From positions 310,001 through 374,000 of the forward strand of contig JALNWQ010000001.1 of NCBI GenBank assembly GCA_023230855.1: a stretch of DNA of 64,000 bases, given 5' to 3'. The DNA comes from Solirubrobacteraceae bacterium (GTDB lineage: Bacteria; Actinomycetota; Thermoleophilia; Solirubrobacterales; Solirubrobacteraceae). The notes beneath the pieces are model-generated. The model saw nothing but the letters and a program-made list of their open reading frames with translations. It ran no database searches and was not told the origin of the DNA. The first letter of the stretch is position 1. Each line of letters starts with the position of its first letter. A program made the position numbers and the translations under genes. This document shows, piece after piece, positions 34,957-43,942 of this stretch.

Positions 34957-36414
34957 ATGTCCCCCGCGCTGCACCGCACGTTCGACGCGCTCCGCGTCCC
35001 CAACTACCGCCGCTACTTCGCCGGCCAGGTGGTCTCGACGAGCGGCAACTGGATCCAGAACGTCGCGGCGATGTGGCTCATGGTCGAGCTCACGGGGGAC
35101 GGCCTGGCGGTCGGGCTCGTCGCGGCGCTGCAGTTCGTCCCGCTGCTCCTCCTCGGGCAGGTCGGCGGGGTGCTCGCCGACCACGTCGACAAGCGGCGGC
35201 TGCTGCTCGTCACCCAGGTGCTCATGATCGTCCCGGCGGCGATCCTCGCCGTGACGACGTTCGCCGGGGTCGTCACGCCGGCGGTGGTGTACGGGGCGGT
35301 GCTGTTGCGTGGGATGGTGCTGGCGCTCGACAACCCGGCGCGGCAGGCGCTGCCGATCGAGCTCGTCGGGCCGGACCGGGTCGTCAACGCGGTCGCGCTC
35401 AACAGCGTCGTCATCCACAGCTCGCGGATCATCGGCCCGGCGATCGCGGGGCTGCTCATCGCCGTCGTCGGGATCGCGTGGTGCTTCGTCCTCGACGGGC
35501 TGAGCTTCGTCGCGATGCTCGTGGCGGTGCGGAGCCTCGACCGGTCGCAGATGCACAGCCCGCCGCCGGCGGAGCGCCGCCCCGGAGCGATCCGCGAGGG
35601 GATCGCCTACGTCCGTGGGTCGGCCGAGCTCCTCGTCCCGCTGGCGATGATGGCGCTCGTCGGGCTGCTGGCGTTCAACTTCGCGGTGGTCCTGCCGCTC
35701 ATGGCGCACGACACCTGGGGTGGCGGCGCCGGCACGTACACGATGCTCACCATCGCGATGGCGGCCGGGTCGGTCACCGGTGGCCTCGTCGCCGGCGCCC
35801 GGGCGGCGGTCACGCCCCGGCTGCTCGTCGTGTCGGCGACGGCGTTCGGCGTGCTGCAGATCGTCGCGGCGATCGCTCCGCTCATCGCCGTGCAGGTGGC
35901 GGCGCTCGTCGCGCTCGGCGTGGCGACGGTGACGTTCTCGTCCGGTGTGCAGTCGACGCTGCAGCTGCGTGTGGCCCCCGAGATGCGCGGGCGGGTCATG
36001 GCCCTGTACTCGCTGGTGTTCCTCGGGTCGACCCCGTTCGGTGCGCCGTTCATCGGTTGGCTCGCCGGGACGGCCGGTCCTCGCGTGGCGCTCGCGATCG
36101 GTGGCCTGGGAGCGCTCGCGGCCGCCGCCGGGGCGTCGGTGGCCTACCGGCGGATCGCGAGGGCGCAGGCGTCGCGGACGGGCGCGCCGGTCGCTCCCAC
36201 CGTCGACGGTGGGAGCGACGACGCCCGGCCCGACCCCGGCGCGACGTCGCCGCGTCACCGACACCGGCACGATCCCGGCGGTCGCCGCCCGCTGACCTAC
36301 CGCGCCCGCCACAGCGCGCGACTGAACAGCGCGAGGATCGTGAAGAGCTCGAGGCGGCCGAGGAGCATGAGGAAGCTCAGGCCGAGCAGGCTGCCGTCGT
36401 CGACGGCGCCGTAG
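34957..36414 (+). CDS. MFS exporter (EntS/MFS_3-like), with antisense overlap at its 3' end
   Basis: The MFS domain fills about residues 1-410, starting LRVPNYRRYFAGQVVSTSGNWIQNVA with LADHVDKRRLLLVTQ after helix two, as in the EntS-type drug or siderophore exporters. It is probably regulated by the MarR upstream. No stop occurs until 36414, so the tail of about 75 residues is His/Arg-rich. It runs through a perfect 30-bp palindrome and 118 bp antisense into trkH. A frame change near the end, or a true antisense overlap, are both possible. The first 410 residues are firm; the end is not. Confidence 0.78.
   Translation: MSPALHRTFDALRVPNYRRYFAGQVVSTSGNWIQNVAAMWLMVELTGDGLAVGLVAALQFVPLLLLGQVGGVLADHVDKRRLLLVTQVLMIVPAAILAVTTFAGVVTPAVVYGAVLLRGMVLALDNPARQALPIELVGPDRVVNAVALNSVVIHSSRIIGPAIAGLLIAVVGIAWCFVLDGLSFVAMLVAVRSLDRSQMHSPPPAERRPGAIREGIAYVRGSAELLVPLAMMALVGLLAFNFAVVLPLMAHDTWGGGAGTYTMLTIAMAAGSVTGGLVAGARAAVTPRLLVVSATAFGVLQIVAAIAPLIAVQVAALVALGVATVTFSSGVQSTLQLRVAPEMRGRVMALYSLVFLGSTPFGAPFIGWLAGTAGPRVALAIGGLGALAAAAGASVAYRRIARAQASRTGAPVAPTVDGGSDDARPDPGATSPRHRHRHDPGGRRPLTYRARHSARLNSARIVKSSRRPRSMRKLRPSRLPSSTAP
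36190..36219. terminator. perfect 30-bp palindrome, probable terminator
   Basis: The left half GTCGCTCCCACCGTC is followed directly by its exact complement (36205-36219). It lies 78 bp beyond the trkH stop and so can end trkA-trkH transcription. On the plus strand it falls inside the open frame of the MFS gene, where a terminator would be unexpected. Confidence 0.7.
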
Positions 36415-37766
36415 GACTCCAGGCCGCCGAGCGACCCGAGCGCCGGGCCGACGTTGAAGAGGCACGCCGCCGACCCCGACCAGGCCGACACGAGGTCCAG
36501 GCCCTGCGCGGTGAGGAGCAGCGTGCCGAGCACCAGGGCGGCGATCGCGACCGCGATGAACGCGAACGCCGCCCGGACGGTGTCCTCGGGCACCGCCCGC
36601 CGGCCGACGCGCACGACGACGATCCGCTGCGGCATGACCTGGCGCTGCAGCTCCGACCGGATCCCACCGCCGACGATGAGCCACCGCCGCACCTTGATCC
36701 CACCGGTCGTCGACCCGACGCACGCCCCGGACGCCATCGCGACGAGCACGAGGATCCGGGCGGTGTCGCCCCACAGGTCCGGGTCGGCGGTCGTCAGGCC
36801 CGTGCCGGTCGTGAGCGACGCGGCGGTGAACACGCCGCTCAGCAGGTTGCCGGGGGCGTCGCTGCCGTGGGCGGTGAGCGCCAGCAACGCCCCGACCGCG
36901 ACGACGAACAGGAGGTACGCCCGCAGCTCCGCCCGGTGTGGGCCCAGGCCCCGCCGCAGGACGAGGCGCCACCACACGACGTAGCTCACCCCGGACGCGA
37001 CCATGACGACGGTCATCGCCGCCTCGACCGCGGACGAGTCGAACGCGCCGGCCGACGCGGTGCGGGTGGAGAACCCGCCGGTGGCGACCATCGACATCGC
37101 GTGGTTCACCGCGTCCCACGGCGACAGGCCGACGAGCACGAGCAGGGCGAGGATCACCGCGGTGGCGGTGAGGTACAGCGCGCCGGTGATCCGCGCGGTC
37201 TGGCGCATCTGCGGCGCGACGGTCTCCTCCGTCGCCCGGCTCGCCTCGCCGAGCAGCACGCGCCGTGCGGCGCCACCCGCCGCCGGGGCGATCGCCACGA
37301 GCAGCACGACGATGCCGATCCCGCCGATCCAGTGGGTGAGCGACCGCCACAGCAGCACCGCGTCCGGTTGCCCGTCGACGTCGGTGAGGACGCTCGCGCC
37401 GGTGGTGGTGATGCCGCTCGTCCCCTCGAAGATCGCCTGGGCCACCCGGGGCGTCGCCCCGCTGAGCAGCAGCGGGATCGCGGCGAAGAGGCTGACGAGG
37501 AGCCACGTCAGGCCCGCGGCCATCAGGCCGTCGCGGCCGGTCGGCGACGGCATCGGTCGGCGCGCCCACGTGCCGTACAGCAGCGCGGTGAGGACCGCCC
37601 CGGCCACGGCGGTGACCGCGAAGTCGACCGTCGCGCGACCGTCGCGGACGAGCGCGACGACGACGCAGACGAGCGCCGCGACGGTCATCGCGGCGAAGCC
37701 GGCGGTCATCGCGCGCCGGGTGAGCGGCCCGATCCGACGGCCCAGCAGCAGGCGCGGGCGCTGCAT
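36297..37766 (-). CDS. trkH: TrkH-family potassium uptake channel subunit
   Basis: The 489-residue membrane protein has the four half-pore signatures of the Trk/Ktr family: GTSGITTTGASVL, VATGGFSTRTAS, LTTGTGLTT and AACLFNVGPALGS, plus the GACVGSTTGGIKVRR loop. It forms the K+ path and works with the TrkA regulator encoded immediately upstream. The ATG abuts the trkA stop with no gap. The last 118 bp are antisense to the MFS frame. Confidence 0.92.
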   Translation of the reverse strand: MQRPRLLLGRRIGPLTRRAMTAGFAAMTVAALVCVVVALVRDGRATVDFAVTAVAGAVLTALLYGTWARRPMPSPTGRDGLMAAGLTWLLVSLFAAIPLLLSGATPRVAQAIFEGTSGITTTGASVLTDVDGQPDAVLLWRSLTHWIGGIGIVVLLVAIAPAAGGAARRVLLGEASRATEETVAPQMRQTARITGALYLTATAVILALLVLVGLSPWDAVNHAMSMVATGGFSTRTASAGAFDSSAVEAAMTVVMVASGVSYVVWWRLVLRRGLGPHRAELRAYLLFVVAVGALLALTAHGSDAPGNLLSGVFTAASLTTGTGLTTADPDLWGDTARILVLVAMASGACVGSTTGGIKVRRWLIVGGGIRSELQRQVMPQRIVVVRVGRRAVPEDTVRAAFAFIAVAIAALVLGTLLLTAQGLDLVSAWSGSAACLFNVGPALGSLGGLESYGAVDDGSLLGLSFLMLLGRLELFTILALFSRALWRAR

Positions 37767-39107
37767 CTAGTCGCCGAGGACCCCGGCCAGGTCGGTGGCG
37801 TGGCTGCCGCGCGCTAGAACGAGCAGCGAGTCCCCGGCGCGGTACCGCTCGACGTCGCCGGGGAACCGCACCTCGCCGTCGCGGACGATCGCGAAGAGCG
37901 AGGTGCCGTGCGGGAGCGACGCGGCGACCGGCCGGTCGTGCAGTCGGCTCGTGGCGGTGATGCCGTACTCGAGCGCCTCGAGGCCGTCGGTGAGCAGCGC
38001 GCTCTTGCGGGCCCCGGTGCCGCGCGCGGTGCGGAGGATCCGCTCGGCGGCCGCGAGCCGCGGCGACACGGTGCCGTCGACCCCCAGGCCCTCCCCGAGC
38101 GGCGCGAACTCCTCGCGCGACAGCACGGCGAGGACGAGGCCGATGTCGAGCCGGTCGGCGTGGGTGCACGCCAGCAGGGTCGTGCGGTCGTCGCCGGCGC
38201 AGCTCACGAACGCGTCGCAGGTGTCGATCCCGGCCTCGCGCATCGCCGTCTCGGACGCGCCCTCGTCCCACAGCACCTCGATCGACGAGTCCTCCAGCTC
38301 CTCGGCGGCGTCGCGGGCGCGGGCCTCGTCGGGCTCCAGGACGATGACCTCGCGGCCGCGGCGGGCGAGCCGGGCGGCGAGCGCGGTGCCGATCCGCCCG
38401 GCGCCGAAGATCCCGACCCGGTGGACCTGGCGGGCGTCGGGGTCGATCTCGCGGCAGGCGTCCTTGAGCTGCTCGCGCGGGGCGGCGACGACGACCTGGT
38501 CGCCGGGCATCGGCACCGAGTCGCGGGTGACGAGGTGCACCCGTCCGTCGCGCAGCAGCGCCCCGATCTTCGACTTCGTCTGGTGCGGCCGGGTGACGAC
38601 GGTGCGTCGGGCGGCGGGGGAGCCCTCGGGCACCTTGCACTGGGCGATCGCCAACCGGTCGTCGGCGAACTGCTCGACCCGCACCGCCCCGCGCACCCGT
38701 AGCGCGCTCTCGAGGTCGCCGACGGCGGTGAGCTCGGGGCTGACGAGCATGTCGATCCCGAGCGTGCCGACGGCGATGTCCGCGCCCGGCTCGTAGTACC
38801 CGGCGTCGCGGACGCGGGCGATGGTGCGCCGCGCGCCGAGCTCGCGGGCGAGCAGGCAGGCGAGGAGGTTGTCGGCGTCGCTCGTCGTGACGGCGACGAA
38901 CAGGTCGACCTCGCCGGCGCGGTGCTCGGCGAGCGCGCGGGGGCTCGTGGCCTCGGCGCGCTCCATCCGCACGTCGGCGCCCTGACGGGAGCGGCGCAGC
39001 AGCAGGTCGCGGTCGCGGTCGAGCACCACGACCTCGTGGCCCTCGCGGGCGAGCCGTCCGGCGAGGTACCAGCCGACCTCCCCGGCGCCGACGATCAGGG
39101 TGCGCAT
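37767..39107 (-). CDS. trkA: TrkA potassium uptake regulator (two RCK domains)
   Basis: The 446-residue soluble protein has two Rossmann NAD-binding domains, starting LIVGAGEVGWYLAGRLAREGHEVVVLDRD and again VGIFGAGRIGTALAARL. A TrkA_C segment follows each. Two-domain TrkA proteins bind NAD(H) or ATP and gate TrkH. It is the first gene of a trkA-trkH operon. A CAGTGT hexamer lies 6 nt before the ATG and may be a weak -10. Confidence 0.92.
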   Translation of the reverse strand: MRTLIVGAGEVGWYLAGRLAREGHEVVVLDRDRDLLLRRSRQGADVRMERAEATSPRALAEHRAGEVDLFVAVTTSDADNLLACLLARELGARRTIARVRDAGYYEPGADIAVGTLGIDMLVSPELTAVGDLESALRVRGAVRVEQFADDRLAIAQCKVPEGSPAARRTVVTRPHQTKSKIGALLRDGRVHLVTRDSVPMPGDQVVVAAPREQLKDACREIDPDARQVHRVGIFGAGRIGTALAARLARRGREVIVLEPDEARARDAAEELEDSSIEVLWDEGASETAMREAGIDTCDAFVSCAGDDRTTLLACTHADRLDIGLVLAVLSREEFAPLGEGLGVDGTVSPRLAAAERILRTARGTGARKSALLTDGLEALEYGITATSRLHDRPVAASLPHGTSLFAIVRDGEVRFPGDVERYRAGDSLLVLARGSHATDLAGVLGD

Positions 39108-39189
39108 CGCGGGACACTGTGACCGAACCGGAGGGGCGACGCGGGACCGGCACGGCGTCCTGCGTCGACGTGGCGCGTCGGCGCTCCGG

Positions 39190-40989
39190 TCAGCGCGCCG
39201 GGTCGAGCACCGTGCGCACCGTCGGCAGGCCGGTCGGGACGCCGCCGGCGATGATGGCGCACAGCGCGGCGGTGTCGAGGTGCTCCTCGACGAGGTCGCC
39301 GAGGACGTCGAGCCGGCGGGCGCGGAGCTCGGCGAACCGTGCGTCCGACGGCCGGAACTCGCGGCCCCGGCGCGCGGCGACCCAGCGCAGCAGCGCGTGG
39401 CGCACGTCGTCGCCCTCGAGCAAGCCGTGCCACGACGTGCCCAGAACGGCGCCTCGCCGGCAGCCCTCGTCGGCGGGATCGTCGGCCCCCGCCGTGCCGA
39501 CGCTGCCGCGGACGACGCCGTCGGGGGTGGCGGAGCCCTCACGCACGAGGAGCGGCTCGGCGCCGTGGCGTCGCACCCGGCCGTGGCGGATCTCGTAGCC
39601 GGTGGCGGTGCTGCCGGCCGGGCCGAGCGGATGCTCGTCCACGTCGGACGACGACGCGGAGGACGGGCCGGTGACGGGCCCGGGCCAGGCGCCGCGGTCG
39701 ACGTCCATCCGCCAGCCGCCCGCCTCGCGCTCGGGCGTCCAGGCGCCGTGGTCGGGATGCCGCGCCCCGCCCGCGGATCCGCCCGCGGCGTGGTGCGACC
39801 CGTCCGTGGCGCTGCCGTGCACCCGTCGGGTCACCTTGTCGCCGTGCATGACGGTGGTGACCGGGAGCAGGCCCAGCCCGGGGACGGTTCCGTGCCCGGT
39901 CTCGATCCCGGGATCGCGGATCTCGTCGCCGAGCATCTGGTAGCCGCCGCAGACGCCGAGGATCGGGTCGCCGGCGGTCGCGCGCGCGACGAGCACCCGG
40001 TCGAGCCCGTCGCGGCGCAGCTCCCGGAGGTCGTCGACGGTGGCCTTGGTTCCGGGCAGGACGACGAGGTCGGCGGCGCGCAGCCGCTCGGGGTCGCGGG
40101 TGAGCGTCAGCTCCACCTGCGGCTCGGTGCGCAGCGCGTCGAGGTCGGTGACGTTGCTGATCCGTCCGAGCCGCACGACGGCGACGCGCAGCGGGTCGGG
40201 AGCCGTCGCGGCCCGGTCGAACCGGTCGAGCGCGAGCGAGTCCTCGGCGTCGAGGTCGAGCCCGTCGGTCCACGGCAGCACGCCGAGCGTGGGTCGGCCG
40301 GTCCGGCGCTGCAGGTCCGCGGTCCCGGGGTCGAGGATCGTCTGGTCGCCGCGGAACCGGTTGACGACGAACCCGGCCACGTGCGCCTGGTCGTCGGGGT
40401 CGAGCAGGGCCAGGGTGCCGTGGAGCTGGGCGAACACGCCGCCGCGCTCGATGTCGCCGACGACGATCACCGGCAGCCCCGCCGCGCGGGCGAGGCCCAG
40501 GTTGACGAGGTCGTGCCGGCGCAGGTTGATCTCGGCCGCCCCGCCGGCGCCCTCGCAGACGACGACGTCGAACCGCGCCCGCAGCTCGGCGAGCGCATCC
40601 AGGATCACCGGCCGCAGGTCGGGGGCCATCCGGCGGTAGCCGTCCCAGTCGGTGGTGGCGCGGGCGACGCCGCGGACGACGACCTGACTCGTCCGGCGCC
40701 CGGTGGGCTTGAGGAGGACGGGGTTCATCGCCGCCTCGGCCGGGATGCCGCACGCGTCGGCCTGCATCGCCTGGGCGCGCCCGATCTCGGCCCCGTCGGC
40801 GGTGACCGCCGAGTTCAGCGCCATGTTCTGCGCCTTGAACGGCGCGACCCGCACCCCCTGCCGCGCGAGCAGGCGACAGATCCCGGCGGTGAGCAGCGAC
40901 TTGCCGGCGTCGGACGTCGTGCCCGCGACGAGCAGCGCGCCGCGAAGCGTGGGGGATGGGGAGGGGGAGGGGGAGGCGGATGCGGTCAT
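39190..40989 (-). CDS. cobQ: cobyric acid synthase CobQ with extra internal insertion
   Basis: This 599-residue enzyme amidates adenosylcobyrinic acid a,c-diamide at four carboxylates. The N-terminal synthetase starts LVAGTTSDAGKSLLTAGICRLL with FKAQNMALNS. The glutaminase half has C347 (GVCGGYQMLG) and H521 (GTSWHGLL). Typical CobQ is about 490 residues. Here a Gly/Ala/His/Asp-rich stretch of roughly 75-80 residues is inserted between the Cys and His motifs, after KVTRRVHG. If it forms a surface loop the enzyme could still work. A three-box AT-rich element lies 30 bp upstream of the start. Confidence 0.93.
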   Translation of the reverse strand: MTASASPSPSPSPTLRGALLVAGTTSDAGKSLLTAGICRLLARQGVRVAPFKAQNMALNSAVTADGAEIGRAQAMQADACGIPAEAAMNPVLLKPTGRRTSQVVVRGVARATTDWDGYRRMAPDLRPVILDALAELRARFDVVVCEGAGGAAEINLRRHDLVNLGLARAAGLPVIVVGDIERGGVFAQLHGTLALLDPDDQAHVAGFVVNRFRGDQTILDPGTADLQRRTGRPTLGVLPWTDGLDLDAEDSLALDRFDRAATAPDPLRVAVVRLGRISNVTDLDALRTEPQVELTLTRDPERLRAADLVVLPGTKATVDDLRELRRDGLDRVLVARATAGDPILGVCGGYQMLGDEIRDPGIETGHGTVPGLGLLPVTTVMHGDKVTRRVHGSATDGSHHAAGGSAGGARHPDHGAWTPEREAGGWRMDVDRGAWPGPVTGPSSASSSDVDEHPLGPAGSTATGYEIRHGRVRRHGAEPLLVREGSATPDGVVRGSVGTAGADDPADEGCRRGAVLGTSWHGLLEGDDVRHALLRWVAARRGREFRPSDARFAELRARRLDVLGDLVEEHLDTAALCAIIAGGVPTGLPTVRTVLDPAR

Positions 40990-41019
40990 CGGATGGCGGA
41001 CGCCCCGGCCTCGCCGGGC

Positions 41020-41060
41020 ATATGTCCTGGAGGTCATATTCCATGCTGTCGAGGACATAT
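41020..41060 (-). promoter_or_regulatory. three-box ATATGTCCT element upstream of cobQ
   Basis: Read towards cobQ, boxes ATATGTCCT and ATATGACCT are direct repeats 21 bp apart. The second forms an inverted pair with AGGACATAT after 2 bp. The same architecture and much of the sequence recur at 54985-55025 in the same orientation to the amidase. The rest of the gap 40990-41194 has only short GGCCGG-type repeats. Confidence 0.6.
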
Positions 41061-41194
41061 CGCCGCGACGGCGAGGGCATCGCGTGACGACGCCATCGCG
41101 TCGCCATGGACGATCCGGCCCCGAAACGCGGCCGGCCGGCATCGACCGCGTCAGCCGGTCGGCCGGTCGGCGATCGACGGCCGGTCGACGCCCG

Positions 41195-42691
41195 TCAGTG
41201 GGCGCCCATCCCCGCGGGCGGCTCGTGGGCGGCCAGGTCGTCCCGGCCGGTGCGGACGAGCAGCGCGACGAGGACCGCGCCGAGGAAGGTCAGGCCGGCG
41301 GCCCACCAGAAGATCGTGGTGTAGCCGTGCAGCACCGCGTCGACCCCGACCGACGGGCCAGGGTGGTCCTCGGCGTAGCCCGACACGGCGCTGGCGAAGA
41401 AGGTCGACAGCAACGCGATGCCGATCGACCCACCGACCTGCTGGGCGGTGTTGAGCATCGCCGACGCTACCCCGGTGTCACGCTCCTGCACGCCGAGCGT
41501 CGCGGTCGAGAACGTCGTCGGGAAGAGCAGCCCGCCACCCACGCCGATGACGAGCAGGCCCGGCAGCACCCCGTCGACGTAGCCGGCCCGACCGTCGATC
41601 TGGACCGCGAAGTACGCCGACCCGGCGGCCGCCAGCAGCAGCCCGACGACGACGAGCAGCCGCGGTCCGAGCTTCGGCAGCAGCAGCGTGGCGGTGAATC
41701 CCGACACGACCATGATCGCGAGGTTCATCGGCATGAACGCCAGCCCGGCGCGGGTCGGGCTGTACTCCAGGTTGTCCTGCAGGAAGTACGTGAGGAAGAG
41801 GAAGACCCCGAACAGCACGATCCCGAACACCGCGATCGCGACGAACGACCCGCCGCGCGTCGGGTCGAGCACCACCCGCAGCGGCAGCAGCGGCTCGGCG
41901 GTGCGGCGCTCGATGAGCACGAACGCGATGAGGACGAGCGGGGCGATGACGAGCGCGGCGATCGTCACCGGGTCGCCCCAACCGCTGCGCTCGGCGTTCG
42001 ACACGCCGTAGACGAGGGCGAAGAGGCCGACCGTCGCGGTGATCGCGCCCGGCAGGTCGATCCCGATCCGCTGGTCGCCCGCGGTGCGATCGCGGTGGTG
42101 CGCGCGGATGACGCCGGCCGCCCAGATCGCGGTCGGCAACGCGAACAGCAGGTTGACGTACAGGCACCAGCGCCACGACAGGACGTCGGTGAGCACGCCC
42201 CCGAGCAGCAGGCCGATCCCGGCGCCGACGCCGGCGATCGCGCCGTAGATCCCGAACGCCTTGCCGCGCTCCTCGGGGTCGGTGAACGTCACCGACAGGA
42301 TCGCGAGGGCGGCCGGGGCGAGCAGCGCCCCGAACGCGCCCTGCAGCGCCCGGGCGAGCACGAGCACCCCGAAGCTCCCCGCCATCCCGCCGATCGCCGA
42401 CGCGACCGCGAACCCGATCAGGCCGATGACGAACACCTGCTTGCGCCCGAAGAGGTCGCCGATCCGGCCGCCGAGGAGCAGCAGCGACCCGAACGCCAAC
42501 GCGTAGGCGCTGATGACCCACTGGCGGTCGTCGTCGTCGAAGCCCAGGTCGTCCTGCGCCGACGGCAGCGCGATGTTCACGATCGTCGCGTCGAGGACGA
42601 CCATGAGCTGGGCGATCCCGACGATGACGAGGATGACCCAGCGGCGGGCGTGGTTGACGTCCGGCGACGGACTGGACGGGGTGGCGCTCAC
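41195..42691 (-). CDS. DHA2-family (EmrB/QacA-type) 14-helix MFS drug exporter
   Basis: This 498-residue MFS protein has the DHA2 motif MVVLDATIVNIALPSAQDDL in helix one, GGRIGDLFGRKQVFVIGLIGF after helix two and WRWCLYVNLLFALP. It would expel drugs or metabolites using the proton gradient. The GTG start follows AGGAG by 7 nt. It sits between cobQ and cobD but has no evident cobalamin role. No regulator is adjacent. Confidence 0.88.
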   Translation of the reverse strand: MSATPSSPSPDVNHARRWVILVIVGIAQLMVVLDATIVNIALPSAQDDLGFDDDDRQWVISAYALAFGSLLLLGGRIGDLFGRKQVFVIGLIGFAVASAIGGMAGSFGVLVLARALQGAFGALLAPAALAILSVTFTDPEERGKAFGIYGAIAGVGAGIGLLLGGVLTDVLSWRWCLYVNLLFALPTAIWAAGVIRAHHRDRTAGDQRIGIDLPGAITATVGLFALVYGVSNAERSGWGDPVTIAALVIAPLVLIAFVLIERRTAEPLLPLRVVLDPTRGGSFVAIAVFGIVLFGVFLFLTYFLQDNLEYSPTRAGLAFMPMNLAIMVVSGFTATLLLPKLGPRLLVVVGLLLAAAGSAYFAVQIDGRAGYVDGVLPGLLVIGVGGGLLFPTTFSTATLGVQERDTGVASAMLNTAQQVGGSIGIALLSTFFASAVSGYAEDHPGPSVGVDAVLHGYTTIFWWAAGLTFLGAVLVALLVRTGRDDLAAHEPPAGMGAH

Positions 42692-42772
42692 GGCACGCTC
42701 CTGGGGGGACGGCGCGCCGGATCGACGCGACCGACCGGGCACGATACGGGGCGCCCGATCCGGGCTGCGTGA

Positions 42773-43876
42773 TCAGGTCGATTGACGTTTGCGCCGGAAC
42801 CTGGACACTTCATGGTGACGCGCCGCCGCGAGCATGGCGCCGGTCAGCGCCGCGGCGGCCCCGACCCGCAGCGACAGGGCCGCGGCGCGACGCAGGTCGT
42901 CCGGCCGGGGGCCGGGGGCGTCGTCGTCGCCGAGCGTCGGGCGCTCCTCCACGCGCCCGCCGTAGACGTTGCGTCCGCCGATCCGCACGCCGAGCGCCCC
43001 CGCGAAGGCGGACTCGACGTGCCCGGCGTTGGGACTGGGGTGCCGGGCGTGGTCGCGGCGCCACACGCGCCAGGCGGCGGCGGGCCCGCCTCGACCGGAC
43101 GCGTGGCGCCCCGGAGCGCCGGCGGGTGGCCCGATGCCGACGTCCGCGCCCTCGGGCACGCGACGCGGAGCCACCGCCACCGTCAGGAGCGCCGCGATCC
43201 GGGCCGCCGGCCACCCGGCGACGTCGTCCGCCCGGGCCGACGCCCAGCCGAACCGCGCGTAGCGCTCCGACCGGTACCCGACCATCGCGTCCATCGTGTT
43301 CAGCGCCCGGTGCAGCGCCACCCCGGGCGCGCCGAGCAGCCCGCCCCACACGAGCGGCGCGACGACGGCGTCGGAGGTGTTCTCGGCCACCGACTCCAGG
43401 CCCGCCCGGGCCAGGCCGTCGCCGTCGAGCGTCGCCGGGTCCCGACCGACGAGCGTCGGGGCGAGCGCCCGCGCGCCCTCCAGGTCCCCGGCGGCGACGA
43501 GGTCCCCGATCTCGCGACCCGCCCCGGCCAGCGACCGGCCACCGAGGGCGGCCCAGGTGACCGTCGCGGTGAGCGCGGCCCGGGCGACCGGACGCCGACG
43601 CCAGCGCCGGTCGAGCACGACCACCGGCACGGTCGCCAGCGTCGCCCCGACCGTGGCGTAGACGACCCCGGCGGCCCGGTCGTCGCGCCAGATCCGCGCC
43701 TCGACCGCGCCCATCGTCCGACCGAACAGCGCGACGGGATGGCCGCGGCGCGGATCGCCGAGCGCCCGGTCGGCGGCCCAGCCCAGCAGCAGGCCGGCGG
43801 CGACGGGCACACGGGCCCCGACCCGGTCGGCCTGGCGTCCGGCGTGGCCCGGACGGGTGGGGGTCGCGTGCGCCAT
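42773..43876 (-). CDS. cobD: adenosylcobinamide-phosphate synthase CbiB/CobD
   Basis: The 367-residue membrane enzyme joins adenosylcobyric acid to aminopropanol phosphate. The motifs GHPVALFGR, ESVAENTSDAVVAPLVWG and HRALNTMDAMVGYRSERYARFGWASARADD are characteristic of CbiB. A Gly/Pro/Arg-rich insert (about 255-285) precedes the conserved SPNAGHVESAFAGALGV. It acts on the product of the cobQ enzyme encoded 2 kb away. The ATG is 6 nt after TACCGT (complement of 43883-43888), fitting leaderless expression. Confidence 0.92.
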   Translation of the reverse strand: MAHATPTRPGHAGRQADRVGARVPVAAGLLLGWAADRALGDPRRGHPVALFGRTMGAVEARIWRDDRAAGVVYATVGATLATVPVVVLDRRWRRRPVARAALTATVTWAALGGRSLAGAGREIGDLVAAGDLEGARALAPTLVGRDPATLDGDGLARAGLESVAENTSDAVVAPLVWGGLLGAPGVALHRALNTMDAMVGYRSERYARFGWASARADDVAGWPAARIAALLTVAVAPRRVPEGADVGIGPPAGAPGRHASGRGGPAAAWRVWRRDHARHPSPNAGHVESAFAGALGVRIGGRNVYGGRVEERPTLGDDDAPGPRPDDLRRAAALSLRVGAAAALTGAMLAAARHHEVSRFRRKRQST

Positions 43877-43942
43877 GCCGGGACGGTAGCCCGTGGACCC
43901 GGACCGTCGGCCGACGGGCATCCGTCCGTGGCCGGCGCCGGC

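Noticed and set aside
34792..39153. Long minus-strand open frame (about 1450 codons) antisense to the MFS gene and shadowing trkH/trkA
   Set aside because: It has low-complexity Arg/Asp/His composition. The exporter, trkH and trkA frames all carry clear families at the same place.
40990..41194. Cobalamin riboswitch before cobQ
   Set aside because: I see no B12-box-like conserved core; the AT-rich boxes look like protein-binding DNA sites.
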